Source: Leptobrachium leishanense
Lineage: Eukaryota > Chordata > Amphibia > Anura > Megophryidae
Reading direction: 5' to 3'
Length of the DNA stretch: 64,000 nt
Assembly: GCA_009667805.1 (NCBI GenBank)
Contig: CM019067.1
Span: forward strand, 68,404,997-68,468,996
How positions within the stretch are numbered: position 1 is the stretch's first letter; each line of letters starts with the position of its first letter. Both the position numbers and the translations under genes were made by a program. A model generated the notes under the pieces. It was given only the letters and a program-made list of their open reading frames with translations, made no database searches and was not told where the DNA came from. Positions 1 to 10,852 of this stretch are shown piece by piece.

Positions 1-217
1 TGTCAGCCCCATACCGAAGCTGCTCTCAATGTGGGTTGTAATGCTCACGTCATAAAGCCTTCACTACCCTGATCAAAGTGTCTTTCCTAATGCACAGTTT
101 GCGATCCATCCAGTTGGTCAAGTGATACGCAGAAGAACACTGGGAACTATTTGTTGAGGAGGCGTCGGATCGCACTGCTCTCTGAACCGAGGGACCTAAG
201 GTGAGTATGGGATTTAA

Positions 218-620
218 CCTCCCGGCGGTCTAATTTTTTTGAAAAACTACGTCTAAAAGCGGTCTATTTTTTCTTTTTCCCCCCTAGCGTTATTCCCGAG
301 TGTGGCTCGGGGCTAAATTCCTATGTTGGAAGCGGTAACCCTGAGCAACACTCGGGATGCCGCTGGATACATCACCTCTCCCTGCGCTCCCTTGTTGTCC
401 CCCGTAGTCTCCTCCGGCGACCGCGACCTCATACTTCCTGGTTCCCTCCTTGTGAGAAGAAATCCAAGAAGTAAAACGCTGCGATCGCCGGAGGAGACTG
501 CAGAGATCAGCGAGGGAGCACAGGGAGAGGTGATGTATACAGCCCGAGTGTGGCTCGGGGTTACCGCTCTCAGCGGTGAAATTTAACCCCGAGACACACT
601 CCGGATAACCATCAGGCAGG
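218..620. mobile_element. piggyBac-like non-autonomous element (MITE), copy 1
   Basis: The block is flanked on both sides by TTAA (214-217 and 621-624), the target duplication typical of piggyBac-type transposons. The left end starts CCTCCCGGCGG and the reverse complement of the right end starts CCTGCCTGATGG, so the ends are imperfect inverted repeats. Just inside lie complementary blocks containing CCCGAGTGTGGCTCGGG. A relative with the same ends is at 26145-26759. The 87-codon open frame inside matches no transposase motif I recognise. Assignment to piggyBac rather than another TTAA-targeting family is inference. Confidence 0.7.
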
Positions 621-624
621 TTAA

Positions 625-966
625 TGGTGGAGTTAAATCAATACGTTATGTGATTGTGCTGAAGCTAACCACCTCTTATTTTGTTTTGTTTCACATGGTG
701 GTGTGGTGAGCGCAAATGACAATCTCTTTTCTTGTTATGTTTTATACATGAAGCAGGCTGGATACTTCTGGTCCATGCAGCCACCCTGATAGGGTATAGG
801 CGCAAAACCATTTTTTCTGCACATAACATCAGGATCTGAAAGACGTTATTCTTTTCAGACACAAATGGAGAACTGGCTCTTTGGATTAACTCTTCATCTG
901 CTCAGACCAGATTAGCATCTCCTTTACAAAGTATAGGAGACGATAATATACAGTAACTGACAACTA
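625..966. other. Unannotated stretch
   Basis: No repeat family, coding motif or RNA gene recognised. Short open frames here have no features of real proteins. Confidence 0.4.
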
Positions 967-1002
967 CATCCGAGAGGCAAGCTTCGGCTTGCCTCTCGGA
1001 TG
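967..1002. other. Perfect 16-bp hairpin with UUCG tetraloop, followed by poly(A)
   Basis: Bases 967-982 (CATCCGAGAGGCAAGC) are exactly complementary to 987-1002, leaving the four bases TTCG as loop. The loop is closed by C-G, the stable cUUCGg form in RNA. About ten bases downstream is a run of roughly 20 A (1013-1032). No other copy was noticed in the window. It could be the end of a retroposed small RNA or part of an unrecognised element. Confidence 0.7.
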
Positions 1003-1357
1003 GAATATGCCGTAAAAAAAAAAAAAAAAAAACGCATTGCACGAGCTGTTATAATGAAAGTCTGGAACGCTGTGCTTACCGACAACATGGGAATAGGGCC
1101 CTAGAAATTCTGGAATCCTAGAAATAGTTTTGGTAACGGCAAGTACAACCAGCTTCATAACATAAACAGGCAAATTTTAGCATGTTATTGTAGCACTCAC
1201 TCCCGGAGGAGCCGCTGAATTTGAACCTCGGATCAGTCTCCCCGCACTAGGGAATAAATATACTCCAGCACCGTCGTGGATTTTCTAAATTATATAGTTT
1301 ACTGAATAAACGGGCATATAATGAGTAACACGGTATTTGTATATATTTTTACAGTAC

Positions 1358-1531
1358 TTCGTAATACGAGAAACACGCAGCGGAAAAGGAAAAATACAGC
1401 CCTTCGTAATGCGAGAAACGCGCAGCGGAAAAGGAAAAATACAGCCCTTCGTAATGCGAGAAACGCGCAGCGGAAAAGGAAAAATACAGCCCTTCGTAAT
1501 GCGAGAAACGCGCAGCGGAAAAGAGGAAAAA
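1358..1531 (+). repeat. 45-bp minisatellite, about 3.9 copies
   Basis: A 45-bp unit beginning TTCGTAATGCGAGAAACGCG repeats at 1358, 1403, 1448 and 1493. The first unit differs slightly (ACGAGAAACACG) and the last degenerates at GAGGAAAAAAG. Because 45 is a multiple of three, several frames stay open and read as repeated basic peptides. These are not credible proteins. Confidence 0.85.
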
Positions 1532-1534
1532 AGT

Positions 1535-2390
1535 ATTTTTAACCCCTTAGTGGTTGGAGTGTGAGTCTCGTACAGGTTATGTCCCTAGGAATGTATGTGT
1601 ATGCGTGTATTGGTACCCGGGCACAACATTCAACTGGCCAGTGAATCATTTAGGAGGTATCTTCGACTAGTCACGTTGGGGCCCTGTGGGTTTTGAAGAA
1701 ACTGCAGCGTGCTTTAGTATTTTACAACGGCCTGGAAGGCCTCTCACCCATCCACCAGATACTCTGTGCTCCGCTCAATCCAGGACGTCTCTCCGCTCGA
1801 TTTTGACTGGGGTTCTCTGTGTCACCGGATCCGCTGTCTTGCTTGTCTGTATCTGCCACAAGATGTCCAGCTCACCGCCTGCACTCCCTGTTAGATCGAT
1901 CTGCGGTTCTCCTAACTCGGGATCCAGCCGGAACCAGCTTCTTGTCCTCAGACCCCACAGCTTGGTATAGACAGATCTCTGCAGGGTCACTGTCCCGATC
2001 CCCCAGCACCAGCGAGGTAGCCCCTGCGCTCTGGCCTGGTTACGATCCTTAACAGCTCTTCCTGCTTCCTTCTCCTTTCAGCTCCCAGCTCACTCTGAGC
2101 ATGCTTTCCACAAGGCTGCTGATGCCTTTCCTTTCCTACACACCCACTTCCTGTCCTCACGCAAAGCATCATGGAAAATGTAGTTCTGTGCCTTCTGTGT
2201 TTGTCCAGCATAATGTTACCATGGTCTCTGTCTCCCTCTGGTGGCCATTGCAAGTAAATGCAGCAGAACAGTCTTTTTAAACACAGCGCTACATTATATT
2301 TCGAGGCACTTGGCATTGTATCTAGGTTAGTCAACAGGCACATTTTGAGAGTAGACACAGGTATTTCCAGAGCCCAGCCAATGCAGGAAT
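1535..2390. other. Unclassified, probably old repeat DNA
   Basis: About 0.85 kb with no recognisable protein. The stretch around 2220-2260 (CCCTCTGGTGGCCATTGCA) resembles a phrase seen in old dispersed vertebrate repeats. The GC-rich part at 1740-2080 could be a decayed LTR or retroelement flank, but I cannot find its boundaries. Confidence 0.3.
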
Positions 2391-3528
2391 GGCATTACAC
2401 ATGTGTAATTATCATTTTGTTGGTGTCTGTAACAACAAACCCAATCGATTGGGACTTTACTGTTATCGGCTTTAGTTTTTTACTTTTTTTTTATATTGAA
2501 GATTTTTATTTTGCAGAAAAAACAAAGGTCACAGACCAACCAGAGAGTTGGCCTCGCAGGGCCAGGTATTATACTCTCGTAAGGAACACATATAGCATAA
2601 GGGGGGGTCTCATAAGAAGTTTGCAAAATGTCAAAAAATGGGAGGGGTTATGACAAAAAACTCGCAGGAAATCAAAAATTAAAAGTAATCAAACATAAAA
2701 GGCAATAGTCCTCTGCAAGGAAAAATAACATCTAGAAAAAAAGAAAAATGGGAAAACTCGCAGGAGTCTCATCAGCCCGTATCCCGTAACGGAAAGGCTC
2801 TTAGTGCAGGCAGGGTGGGCCAGTGAGCATCAGAGGTCACTCCCACGGGACCAACCACCACATGGAGGGCTCGACGAATGAGCCAGCCCCAGATATCTCC
2901 GTCCTCAGCGGCAGACAAACTGCGGGGCTGTGAGCGACACCGGTCCCCACCAAGGGGAGCCCGCGCCACCGCAGGCACCAAAGGGGGAACCTCATCCTAC
3001 AGACCCGTCGTCCCAGCATCACATTCGCCGGCTTCCAACTCCACCACATCGCACTGCTCAGGCGGCATCTCCACAGGTCGAGGCACTGGAAATCAATCAT
3101 CCGGAGCTGCAAGTGCGGCGCAGGCCAATGCTATCTCTGCCACCTCCACCAGACCAACCGGATCTTCGGTGAGTGAGATCTTCACTGGCTCAAACTCCGA
3201 GTCAGCCTCCGTTCCCCTGCAGTGTCGCAGCACTGCTATCATCCGGCGCCAGGTGTCCCATGTTAGCAGACTCGAGATCTCCTCCCCCAACAATTCCAAA
3301 CAGGGTCTAGGCCTGAGAGCATACTCATCATTGTGTCAGTGGGGGGAGGGGGAACACCATGTCGACGGTTGTCATCTGCAACCTCTGCCGTGCCAACATG
3401 CACAGCGGCCAAGAGATGGCGGCCTGCAATAAATATCCGCCCGGCAGTAGGCTCTATAGGGAGAAAAGGGGGCCGCGAGGCTGTGATCCAGAAGGCCACA
3501 GAGTAGGCCTCAAAATGGCTGCCAAAAT
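2391..3528 (-). mobile_element. Tandem duplication unit 1: A-tailed retroelement fragment
   Basis: First of two head-to-tail copies with a period of about 1,138 bp, sharing the junction phrase GGCATTACACATGTGTAATT (2391 and 3529). The body starts with a T-rich tract near 2480-2515, then AAAGGTCACAGACCAACCAG and CCTCGCAGGGCCAGG. A diverged relative lies at 58880-60515. The T-rich left end suggests the poly(A)-like 3' end of an element on the minus strand, and the GC-rich part would be its 5' region. No reverse transcriptase motifs are present. The 184-codon frame at 2878-3432 looks like compositional open sequence rather than a protein. Confidence 0.6.
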
Positions 3529-4660
3529 GGCATTACACATGTGTAATTATCATTTTGTTGGTGTCTGTAACAACAAACCCAATCGATTGGGACTTTACTG
3601 TTATCGGCTTTAGTTTTTTACTTTTTTTTTATATTGAAGATTTTTATTTTGCAGAAAAAACAAAGGTCACAGACCAACCAGAGAGTTGGCCTCGCAGGGC
3701 CAGGTATTATACTCTCGTAAGGAACACATATAGCATAAGGGGGGGTCTCATAAGAAGTTTGCAAAATGTCAAAAAATGGGAGGGGTTATGACAAAAAACT
3801 CGCAGGAAATCAAAAATTAAAAGTAATCAAACATAAAAGGCAATAGTCCTCTGCAAGGAAAAATAACATCTAGAAAAAAGAAAAATGGGAAAACTCGCAG
3901 GAGTCTCATCAGCCCGTATCCCGTAACGGAAAGGCTCTTAGTGCAGGCAGGGTGGGCCAGTGAGCATCAGAGGTCACTCCCACGGGACCAACCACCACAT
4001 GGAGGGCTCGACGAATGAGCCAGCCCCAGATATCTCCGTCCTCAGCGGCAGACAAACTGCGGGGCTGTGAGCGACACCGGTCCCCACCAAGGGGAGCCCG
4101 CGCCACCGCAGGCACCAAAGGGGGAACCTCATCCTACAGACCCGTCGTCCCAGCATCACATTCGCCGGCTTCCAACTCCACCACATCGCACTGCTCAGCG
4201 GCATCTCCACAGGTCGAGGCACTGGAAATCAATCATCCGGAGCTGCAAGTGCGGCGCAGGCCAATGCTATCTCTGCCACCTCCACCAGACCAACCGGATC
4301 TTCGGTGAGTGAGATCTTCACTGGCTCAAACTCCGAGTCAGCCTCCGTTCCCCTGCAGTGTCGCAGCACTGCTATCATCCGGCGCCAGGTGCCCCATGTT
4401 AGCAGACTCGAGAATCTCCTCCCCCAACAATTCCAAACAGGGTCTAGGCCTGAGAGCATACTCATCATTGTGTCAGTGGGGGGAGGGGGAACACCATGTC
4501 GACGGTTGTCATCTGCAACCTCTGCCGTGCCAACATGCACAGCGGCCAAGAGATGGCGGCCTGCAATAAATATCCGCCCGGCAGTAGGCTCTATAGGGAG
4601 AAAAGGGGGCCGCGAGGCTGTGATCCAGAAGGCCACAGAGTAGGCCTCAAAATGGCTGCC
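3529..4660 (-). mobile_element. Tandem duplication unit 2: A-tailed retroelement fragment
   Basis: Near-identical to the unit at 2391-3528. Differences noticed are one A missing in the A-run near 3876, one G missing near 4198 (CTCAGCGGC against CTCAGGCGGC), T to C near 4391, and one extra A near 4412. The second copy then continues into unrelated sequence at 4661. Such similarity implies a very recent duplication or an assembly artefact. Confidence 0.8.
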
Positions 4661-5599
4661 TGCCCTGCGCCGCAGCAGGCGATCAAGACACCTAATCACT
4701 CATCTCGGCTCCGGAGGGGGGGCAATTTGGGTTCCAGAGACAGCACATCCGATGGCCAGCCGGTCAGGGTACTCAAAAAGGACCAGTTAGCAAGTGGGGT
4801 CGCCCTCAAGACCCCTCCAAGCAAGGTAGGAGACGGAGCTCCAGGCAGATACGTCTTCTTCCCTTCACAGCTAGCCACCATCAGCTTTAGTTTTAAGTGC
4901 TACACAGGGGAGCAAACCTCTCTGTCATGTTGTCTGACGACAATATCAAAGGAGAATTCATCTTGTACTCTTAACCACCGTATATAACTATCCTTCTTCA
5001 GCTGGCTGTGTACGTCTCTGTCCGATGTGGTCTGTTGCAGAATATCATGACACTTATAATAATAATAATAAATACACATGTGGACCCCAGAATAGTCCCA
5101 CTAGCCAGACACCCTATTAATCTTAAATTTATACTTTCCGGCTATGTTTGCGTCCTTTGAGGCACACTTAATAGAAGTTGCTGGAGCCGAGCTGTTCAAC
5201 GTAAAAGAAACAACAACAAAAAAAATAGACCCGCAAAGTCAGCATTTCACCTGCAGACTGTATATAATCAAACTAGGGGATTAGTTACAGAAAACAACTT
5301 TCTAACTGTATCGAGCTCAGCATAATACATTAGCCTATTTATAAACCACAACAAATAATTGATTAGAGTACATTTGTACCTCGGGAGAATGAATTACGGT
5401 ATCTTCCTCCGATAAACAATTCTGGTTTGCTTATTTTGCTGTGTTTTCCTGGAAATGACATTATAATTACTTGAAGAGTGGCTACTCGGATTACATGGAA
5501 AAGCAAGTGATCTCATGAGAAAGTTGTGACGTGCGTTGCTTTGGACTTGGGGTGCATAGACCATAGATGTATTTGGGAGGTGCAGGCCTGATGTTATAT
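4661..5599. other. Unannotated stretch with short AAT microsatellite
   Basis: No gene or familiar repeat recognised. A short (AAT)n tract lies at about 5057-5071. The rest is AT-rich, ordinary-looking DNA. Confidence 0.4.
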
Positions 5600-6060
5600 A
5601 TTTTCTCCTTGCCCTTTAGTGTGCAGAGTGTTTGTGTAATCGGTGTTATGCAAGAATGTTATGTCTATCATTATGGTCCATGTATATCTGTTATCTGCTG
5701 ATAGGATTGCTCTCGGAATGTGTTAATATCTGTTTATATTTGAGCAGTTTGTTATTCTGCATTGTCAGGCAAAAAATGCCCCATTATGTGCTGTCTTTAG
5801 ACTGTAATCCTGTAACAACCTTGATTGTCATTGTCCTGCCTCGTCTAGGAATGTTGAGCAAATGTTTATCCCATTATCTGTCCCAGTCAAATTATGTCTC
5901 ACAACATTTTCAAGGGGAGGTTTTGTATATGTAAATGACCCATGTTTGAGCACATAAATATCTGTGCCTGTCCCCAATAAAAGGAGTTCCATTTTGACCC
6001 TGAAACCCTACAGACCTACAGCCTTGTCTTATTTCTGGGGGATGCTAGCAGGCTTTCTAT
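5600..6060 (+). mobile_element. Candidate solo LTR
   Basis: The stretch ends in an arrangement typical of a retroviral or retrotransposon LTR: a TATA-like CATAAATATC near 5953, a polyadenylation signal AATAAAAGG near 5977, then an R-like segment ending CTTGTCTTATTTCTGGGGG near 6040. No internal gag or pol sequence flanks it, so it would be a solo LTR. Exact ends and the target duplication were not resolved. A promoter of another element type is possible. Confidence 0.35.
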
Positions 6061-6076
6061 GTATTCCGGTCCTTAA

Positions 6077-6500
6077 CCCCTTCACTACCAAGTAATTTTC
6101 CAAAAAAACATTATCAGAAAACAGTGGGGTTTTTTGTAAAATCATTTGTAATTGATTATACAGTAATAGCTATTACTGTAAATAACCTATTTGGCCAGTA
6201 GATCGCACAATCTACTGCAAAGTTGAGTTACAGAGGTTTGAGCTGCAGGTCTATTTAAATGCATTGGCAGCTAAAAGCCCGATATTTCAGAGCATTCATG
6301 AGCTGATTTTGCAGTTTTAGTTCTTCGGGAATTATGCCCACAGGGCTAAAACTTTGGAGGCATCTTCTGCAGCCCTAAAGCAAACAAAATTCTGGGTTGA
6401 GGCCAGCTGCATCCTAGCCGGCAGTGTGCCCTAGGTGGGTGCCTAGCTCGCCTAGCGGAAGCACTGGCCCTGCCCAGCCCAGACAGGTTACTGAAACCTG
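6077..6500. mobile_element. Possible piggyBac-like fragment (one end only)
   Basis: TTAA at 6073-6076 followed by CCCCTTCACTACCAAG resembles the left end of TTAA elements elsewhere in the window (compare 29144). No matching right end was found, so the right limit is arbitrary. Confidence 0.3.
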
Positions 6501-6757
6501 TAACAAAAATGTTAAAGGGGCACTTTATTGTTTTAAAGCTTTGAGCCATTGTTCTGTGCATGTGCTATGGAACTTACATAGGTAAAGTGCAGAGATCCCG
6601 TAGCGGTGCACAATTTGCAGTTCCTACGCTACGCAAGTTGTAAGCAAAATAGTAAGAAAAAAATATAGAATAATTGGACAGAGGTTCAGCAGCCTCTGCC
6701 CAATTATTTAAAGGGCAAAAACAGAGAATTTTACATTTCAATAGAGTATCGACTTAA

Positions 6758-8634
6758 CCACTTGGCTGCTATGGACGTGCTCAGCGCGTCCAGCCAAGTG
6801 GTTCTCCTGTGCTATGGACGCACTGAGGGCGTCCATGCACAGGAGGCAGCAATCGGCCGGGATTCCGGCCGATTGCTGCGCCCCCCGGTGCAGGCTGACA
6901 TCTTGGATGTCAGCCCAGCACTCTGGGACCCCGGCGGTGCCATTAGATGTCATTGCGGCGGCGCAATGACATCTAATTCAGGCGCCCCCCCGTGTGTGCG
7001 GAGGAGTCGCCTGAAAGGGAGGGGGGGTCCTTTGGACCTCTCTCCCTCCCGATCGCCGGGGGCACAGAGTTAAGCCAGGCACTGTTTGGAAGGGCACAGC
7101 CTGCCCTTCCAAATGCTGGCTGACATTAACCCCTGGGGAGTCGGATCCCGATTTGGCGCTGAAAAGCGCCGGATCGTGATCCTCTCCCGGAGCTGGCCGA
7201 CATCTGGGATGTCGGCCAAGCCTCCGGAAACTCCCCCTGAGGACTGGCATCATCGTACATAGCACGATGATGCCAGTCCTTGAGTTAACCCCTAGCTGCC
7301 AGCAATGGTGGAGATAGGGGGTTCTAATGAACCCCCTATCTCCCGATCCATGGCAGCTAGGGGATAATGTTTGATATCTTTGGATCGGCCAGAGCATGGC
7401 CTTTCCAACGATACCAAACGTGACCATGTAAAAAGTTTTTGATTTTATAAAAAAAATATATATATTTTAAAAAAATTATAAAAAAATAAACAAGTTTTTT
7501 TTTGTTTTGTTAATGCAGCAATATTGAAAAAACAATAAGGTGGAAAAAATGGCGCAGATAATGTGTAGATGGTCGGTCTTGGGTAGCAGCAAGGGCACAA
7601 ACGCACACTCCCAAGTGCGAATAGTCAGTGGATAAAATAATGGGTAGAGTCCTCGCGCTTACGCCAAGTGTCCAGTGAGTAATACTTCAAGATAATCTAG
7701 AAAACATAATAGGAGACATACATTGCGCAGTACATCCTTATGACACCTGGTTTCCAGAGAGAAAGTATTCAACTCACTTTTTTCTGAGCCCCATAAAGTC
7801 GGCTCTGGACTATATAGGCATATATAATTAGGTCGAAACGCGTTAGTGCTACAATAAATTTTACTTTATTTTATCCTGCCGACTTTTCGTCTGTGACATA
7901 TCCCGGGGATCCAATATTTCATCTATGGACCAGGTTATCACCACGGATGGTTGCTGGTAGGACGGGCTGGTGAGATCATATCCACAGATATATGCCTATA
8001 TAGTCCAGAGCCGACTTTATGGGGCTCAGAAAAAAGTGAGTTGAATACCTTCTCTCTGGAAACCAGGTGTCATAAGGATGTACTGCACAATGTATGTCTC
8101 CTATTATGTTTTCTAGATTATCTTGAAGTATTACTCACTGGACACTTGGCGTAAGCGCGAGGACTCTACCCATTATTTAATGCAGCAATATTGTTCCCAT
8201 TTCAATTATAATGTGAACAATGATGCTGCACTAACGATTTTTGTTAGCGGTGCGTTTGTTAAAAATAGCAAAATTTCCCCCAAAAAAAAAGTAACGAGTC
8301 CCCATTTCTAATTTTTTTAACAAGCACGCCCCATAGAAAATATAACCGCAAATGCTTGCATGTTAAAATGTGAAAAAAAAACACTTTACACATTGTAAAT
8401 TATTGAAAATTCTAATTTTATTGCATTTTTTTGTTATAATATACAGACAGGACATGACGTATACATATAATAATGACATATTATGAATCTGCTGAGTCTT
8501 CCGGAAAGAACGATATATAATATGTCTGGGTCATATATTAAAATGAAGGCTTCAAAACGCAGTTAAACATGATGAGCGAAACCGGTAAAAATGACCTCAG
8601 CACAGAGGTGTGAAATGCCTCAGCAGCGAAAGGG
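6758..8634. mobile_element. piggyBac-like non-autonomous element carrying a hairpin array, interrupted
   Basis: Flanked by TTAA at 6754-6757 and 8635-8638. The left end begins CCACTTGGCTGCT and the reverse complement of the right end begins CCCTTTCGCTGCTGAGGC, close to the CCCTTTGCCTGCC-type termini known from piggyBac. The left 700 bp is a chain of stem-loops, for example 6847-6878 and 7241-7279. Homologous copies are at 16905-17908 (left end lost) and 18821-20016 (inverted). A 650-bp insertion at 7527-8176 splits the element at GCAGCAATATTG. No transposase is encoded. Confidence 0.8.
7527..8176. mobile_element. Penelope-like snap-back element 1, with 17-bp target duplication
   Basis: The sequence TTAATGCAGCAATATTG is present at 7510-7526 and again at 8177-8193. 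In the homologous elements near 17455 and 19235 (inverted) the site occurs once without an insert, so it is a genuine 17-bp target duplication. The insert has two long inverted arms: about 7637-7833 pairs with about 7985-8176. The centre contains GGTCGAAACGCGTTAG, the GAAACGCG motif seen in the elements at 12262 and 15149. Long variable duplications fit target-primed retrotransposition. No reverse transcriptase remains, so the Penelope assignment rests on structure. Confidence 0.6.
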
Positions 8635-8638
8635 TTAA

Positions 8639-9035
8639 TATCCTAAAAAAATACTTGGGGCTGACACCAAGGGTCCCTCAGTGTCAGCCACATGGTGGGG
8701 CCTCTCACCTGTGTTCCTGGGACCTGCTGTAATTGTCTACATTGGTTCTGGGTGTGCAGACGTCTGTCAGTAACATATCTTCTAGCATAAACTTACTGAT
8801 CGATCTCTACAGAAAAAGTAATTTGCTACTTATAATATTCTGCTGTTTCTGTCCATGACCACAAGGCTACCAAAATCTTTGTACCATTATTACAGAGAGA
8901 CTTATTCCGGCCGAGCCATTAAACTGTGAACTCATTTCTTAATTTATCAGCTCAAGACAATTTTCTTGCCTAGTCACAGACCTTGGGATTCTCTAAACGC
9001 CTCCCTAGTTTACCTTAATGCTTCCTGTACTTTAT
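8639..9035. other. Unannotated stretch
   Basis: No recognisable coding motif or repeat. Ordinary AT-rich intergenic or intronic sequence. Confidence 0.4.
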
Positions 9036-9043
9036 ATAGGAAG

Positions 9044-9579
9044 TAGAAATGCGCATTCGTTTCGGAAAAATTTGGAACGAAATTTGATAATTCGTATTCG
9101 GAAGTACTTTCGAATAACGAATCGATACGATACGAATTCGAAACGAAACGGTATATAACGAATTTATCAACTATCAACTATCGAATGTGAAATGAACTAT
9201 CGAATTGATATCAACTATCGAATTGATCTTAACTTACAATATAAGTAATAGTAAGCAAAGGACTTTATGGAACAAATTAATTTTGTTTCACTTTTTAATT
9301 TGACTCAAATACTAAATCTGTGACACTGCTTAATATTTAACCCTAGCTTTTCTTTTAACAGCAAAATTTGATTAATTGGGGTTTTATCTAGTGATCCAAA
9401 ATTCTAATTGATCTCAACTATCGAATTGATATACGAAATTCGAATCGATTTGAAATTTCAAATCGATCCGAAACGAAATACGAAACAAAATTAGTTACGA
9501 AATTCCGAAAATGAAATGATTTAAAAACGTAACGAAACGAAAATAAACTAAACAAATTTTTCAGCCATGCACATCCCTA
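9044..9579. mobile_element. hAT-like MITE rich in TCGAAT motifs
   Basis: Left end TAGAAATGCGCATTCG and right end CATGCACATCCCTA form imperfect inverted repeats of the TAGGGATGNGCA type found in hAT elements. Flanking octamers ATAGGAAG (9036-9043) and TTAGGAGG (9580-9587) match at six of eight positions, consistent with an aged 8-bp duplication. The interior is degenerate CGAAT/TCGAA sequence, recalling the subtermini of the hAT at 16465. Confidence 0.6.
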
Positions 9580-9587
9580 TTAGGAGG

Positions 9588-10085
9588 TGTTAATTATCAG
9601 CCAGCTGGAGAATACCGAGCTATTTCCTGGTAGCTTGTTATTCTCGTCGAGCTGGTTTTCAAAAAAGGAAGTTTCGCTAGTGTTAAGTGATTTTGCTTTG
9701 GCCAGAAATTCTGCTTTATTTAATAAATTCATGTTAATTACGCAAGTAGATTCGGTATACCTATTGATTGGGTTCAATTAAACTCATTTCCTATAGAGAA
9801 AACTTTGAAACGCAGGATAAAACAAAATAATTCATTATTTCGTATTATTTTTGCATCATGCCTCCCTGACCCAATTTTCTCTGTTTTTCCTGACCCATAA
9901 CTATTTGCACAAGGACAGAGAAAACTGGCACCACGTTCTTGGCATTTGTTTGCATACAACACCGTGCATTCTGTTAGGTCTCAACAATGGGGGCTCTGTT
10001 TTCTATCTGGGTCACAGGAGGCACTGAGGACGAGACAAGTACCTTTTATAGCCAATGTTCCCATACAAAAGGAAATGGTTTTAAG
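9588..10085. other. Unannotated stretch
   Basis: No supported feature. Several short open frames on both strands have no family resemblance. Confidence 0.35.
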
Positions 10086-10093
10086 ACTTAGGG

Positions 10094-10275
10094 CAGTGTT
10101 TCCCAAACCTGTCCCCAGGACCCGCTGACAGGCCAGGTTTGCAGATATGTGAAGCACAGCACAGGTGATAGGATCTGCTGCTCAGTGATTGCAGGATTCA
10201 GTCTGCGTTTCCCCCAAGGTGATCTGCAAAATCTGGGTTGTTAGAGGGTCCAGAGGACAAGTCTGGGAAACACTG
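10094..10275. mobile_element. hAT MITE, CAGTGTTTCCCA family
   Basis: Begins CAGTGTTTCCCAAACC and ends GTCTGGGAAACACTG, an inverted-repeat pair well known from hAT MITEs. Flanking octamers ACTTAGGG (10086-10093) and GCTTAAGG (10276-10283) match at six of eight bases. The interior phrase CTGCTCAGTGATTGCAGGAT recurs in the relative at 39183-39365. Confidence 0.7.
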
Positions 10276-10444
10276 GCTTAAGGAATATATGCCGCTAGAT
10301 CAGAGAGGCCCAATGTCATCAGGCCAGACCATGGATCTCAACCAACTAAAATGAAAATCTTTTCAGCATATCTCTAATAAAATGTTAAAGGGACACCAGC
10401 ACCACTTACTTAAGCTGTAACTAAATTACATGCGCATTACAAAC

Positions 10445-10852
10445 AAAACAGAATGAACCTGTAAACATGTAACATAGTGACTATATACAGAATGCACCTG
10501 TAAACATGTAACATAGTGACTATATACAGAATGCACCTGTAAACATGTAACATAGTGACTATATACAGAATGCACCTGTAAACATGTAACACAGTGACTA
10601 TATACAGAATGCACCTGTAAACATGTAACACAGTGACTATATACAGAATTCACCTGTAAACATGTAACATAGGGACTTTATTTCCTACATATTTATTTTA
10701 TTTGTTAATCTGTATATTTGTGTTTTTTTTAATATCTTGCATCTTATTACTTTGTATTTCTGTAACGACTGTAACATTTCAATGTTCTTGAACCCAGAGA
10801 AATCTCAATGTATCCTTCCTGGTAAAATACTTTGTAAATAAATAAAACCACA
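10445..10852 (+). mobile_element. LINE 3' UTR and tail (CR1/L2/Rex1 group)
   Basis: Matches the 3' end of the more complete LINE at 30187-31950: the 39-bp units, then TTGTATTTCTGTAAC, TTCTTGAACCCAGAG and AATCTCAATGTATCCTTCC, ending in TAAATAAATAAAA. No coding part is retained, so the copy is severely 5'-truncated. Other tails of this family lie near 16235, 28325, 34800 and 38000. Confidence 0.75.
10458..10672 (+). repeat. 39-bp tandem array in LINE 3' UTR, about 5.5 copies
   Basis: The unit starts CCTGTAAACATGTAACATAG and repeats every 39 bp at 10458, 10497, 10536, 10575, 10614 and 10653 (partial). Units differ only at one or two sites (CATAGTG or CACAGTG). One or two units of the same sequence occur in the LINE copies at 16400-18570 and 31720. 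The 13-residue periodic open frames on the minus strand are by-products. Confidence 0.9.

Noticed and set aside
1321..1564. Two periodic basic open frames (RNARNAQRKRKN type)
   Set aside because: They are translations of the 45-bp minisatellite.
2878..3432. 184-codon frame in the duplicated block
   Set aside because: GC-rich retroelement sequence open in several frames. The second copy is disrupted by 1-bp indels, so there is no coding constraint.
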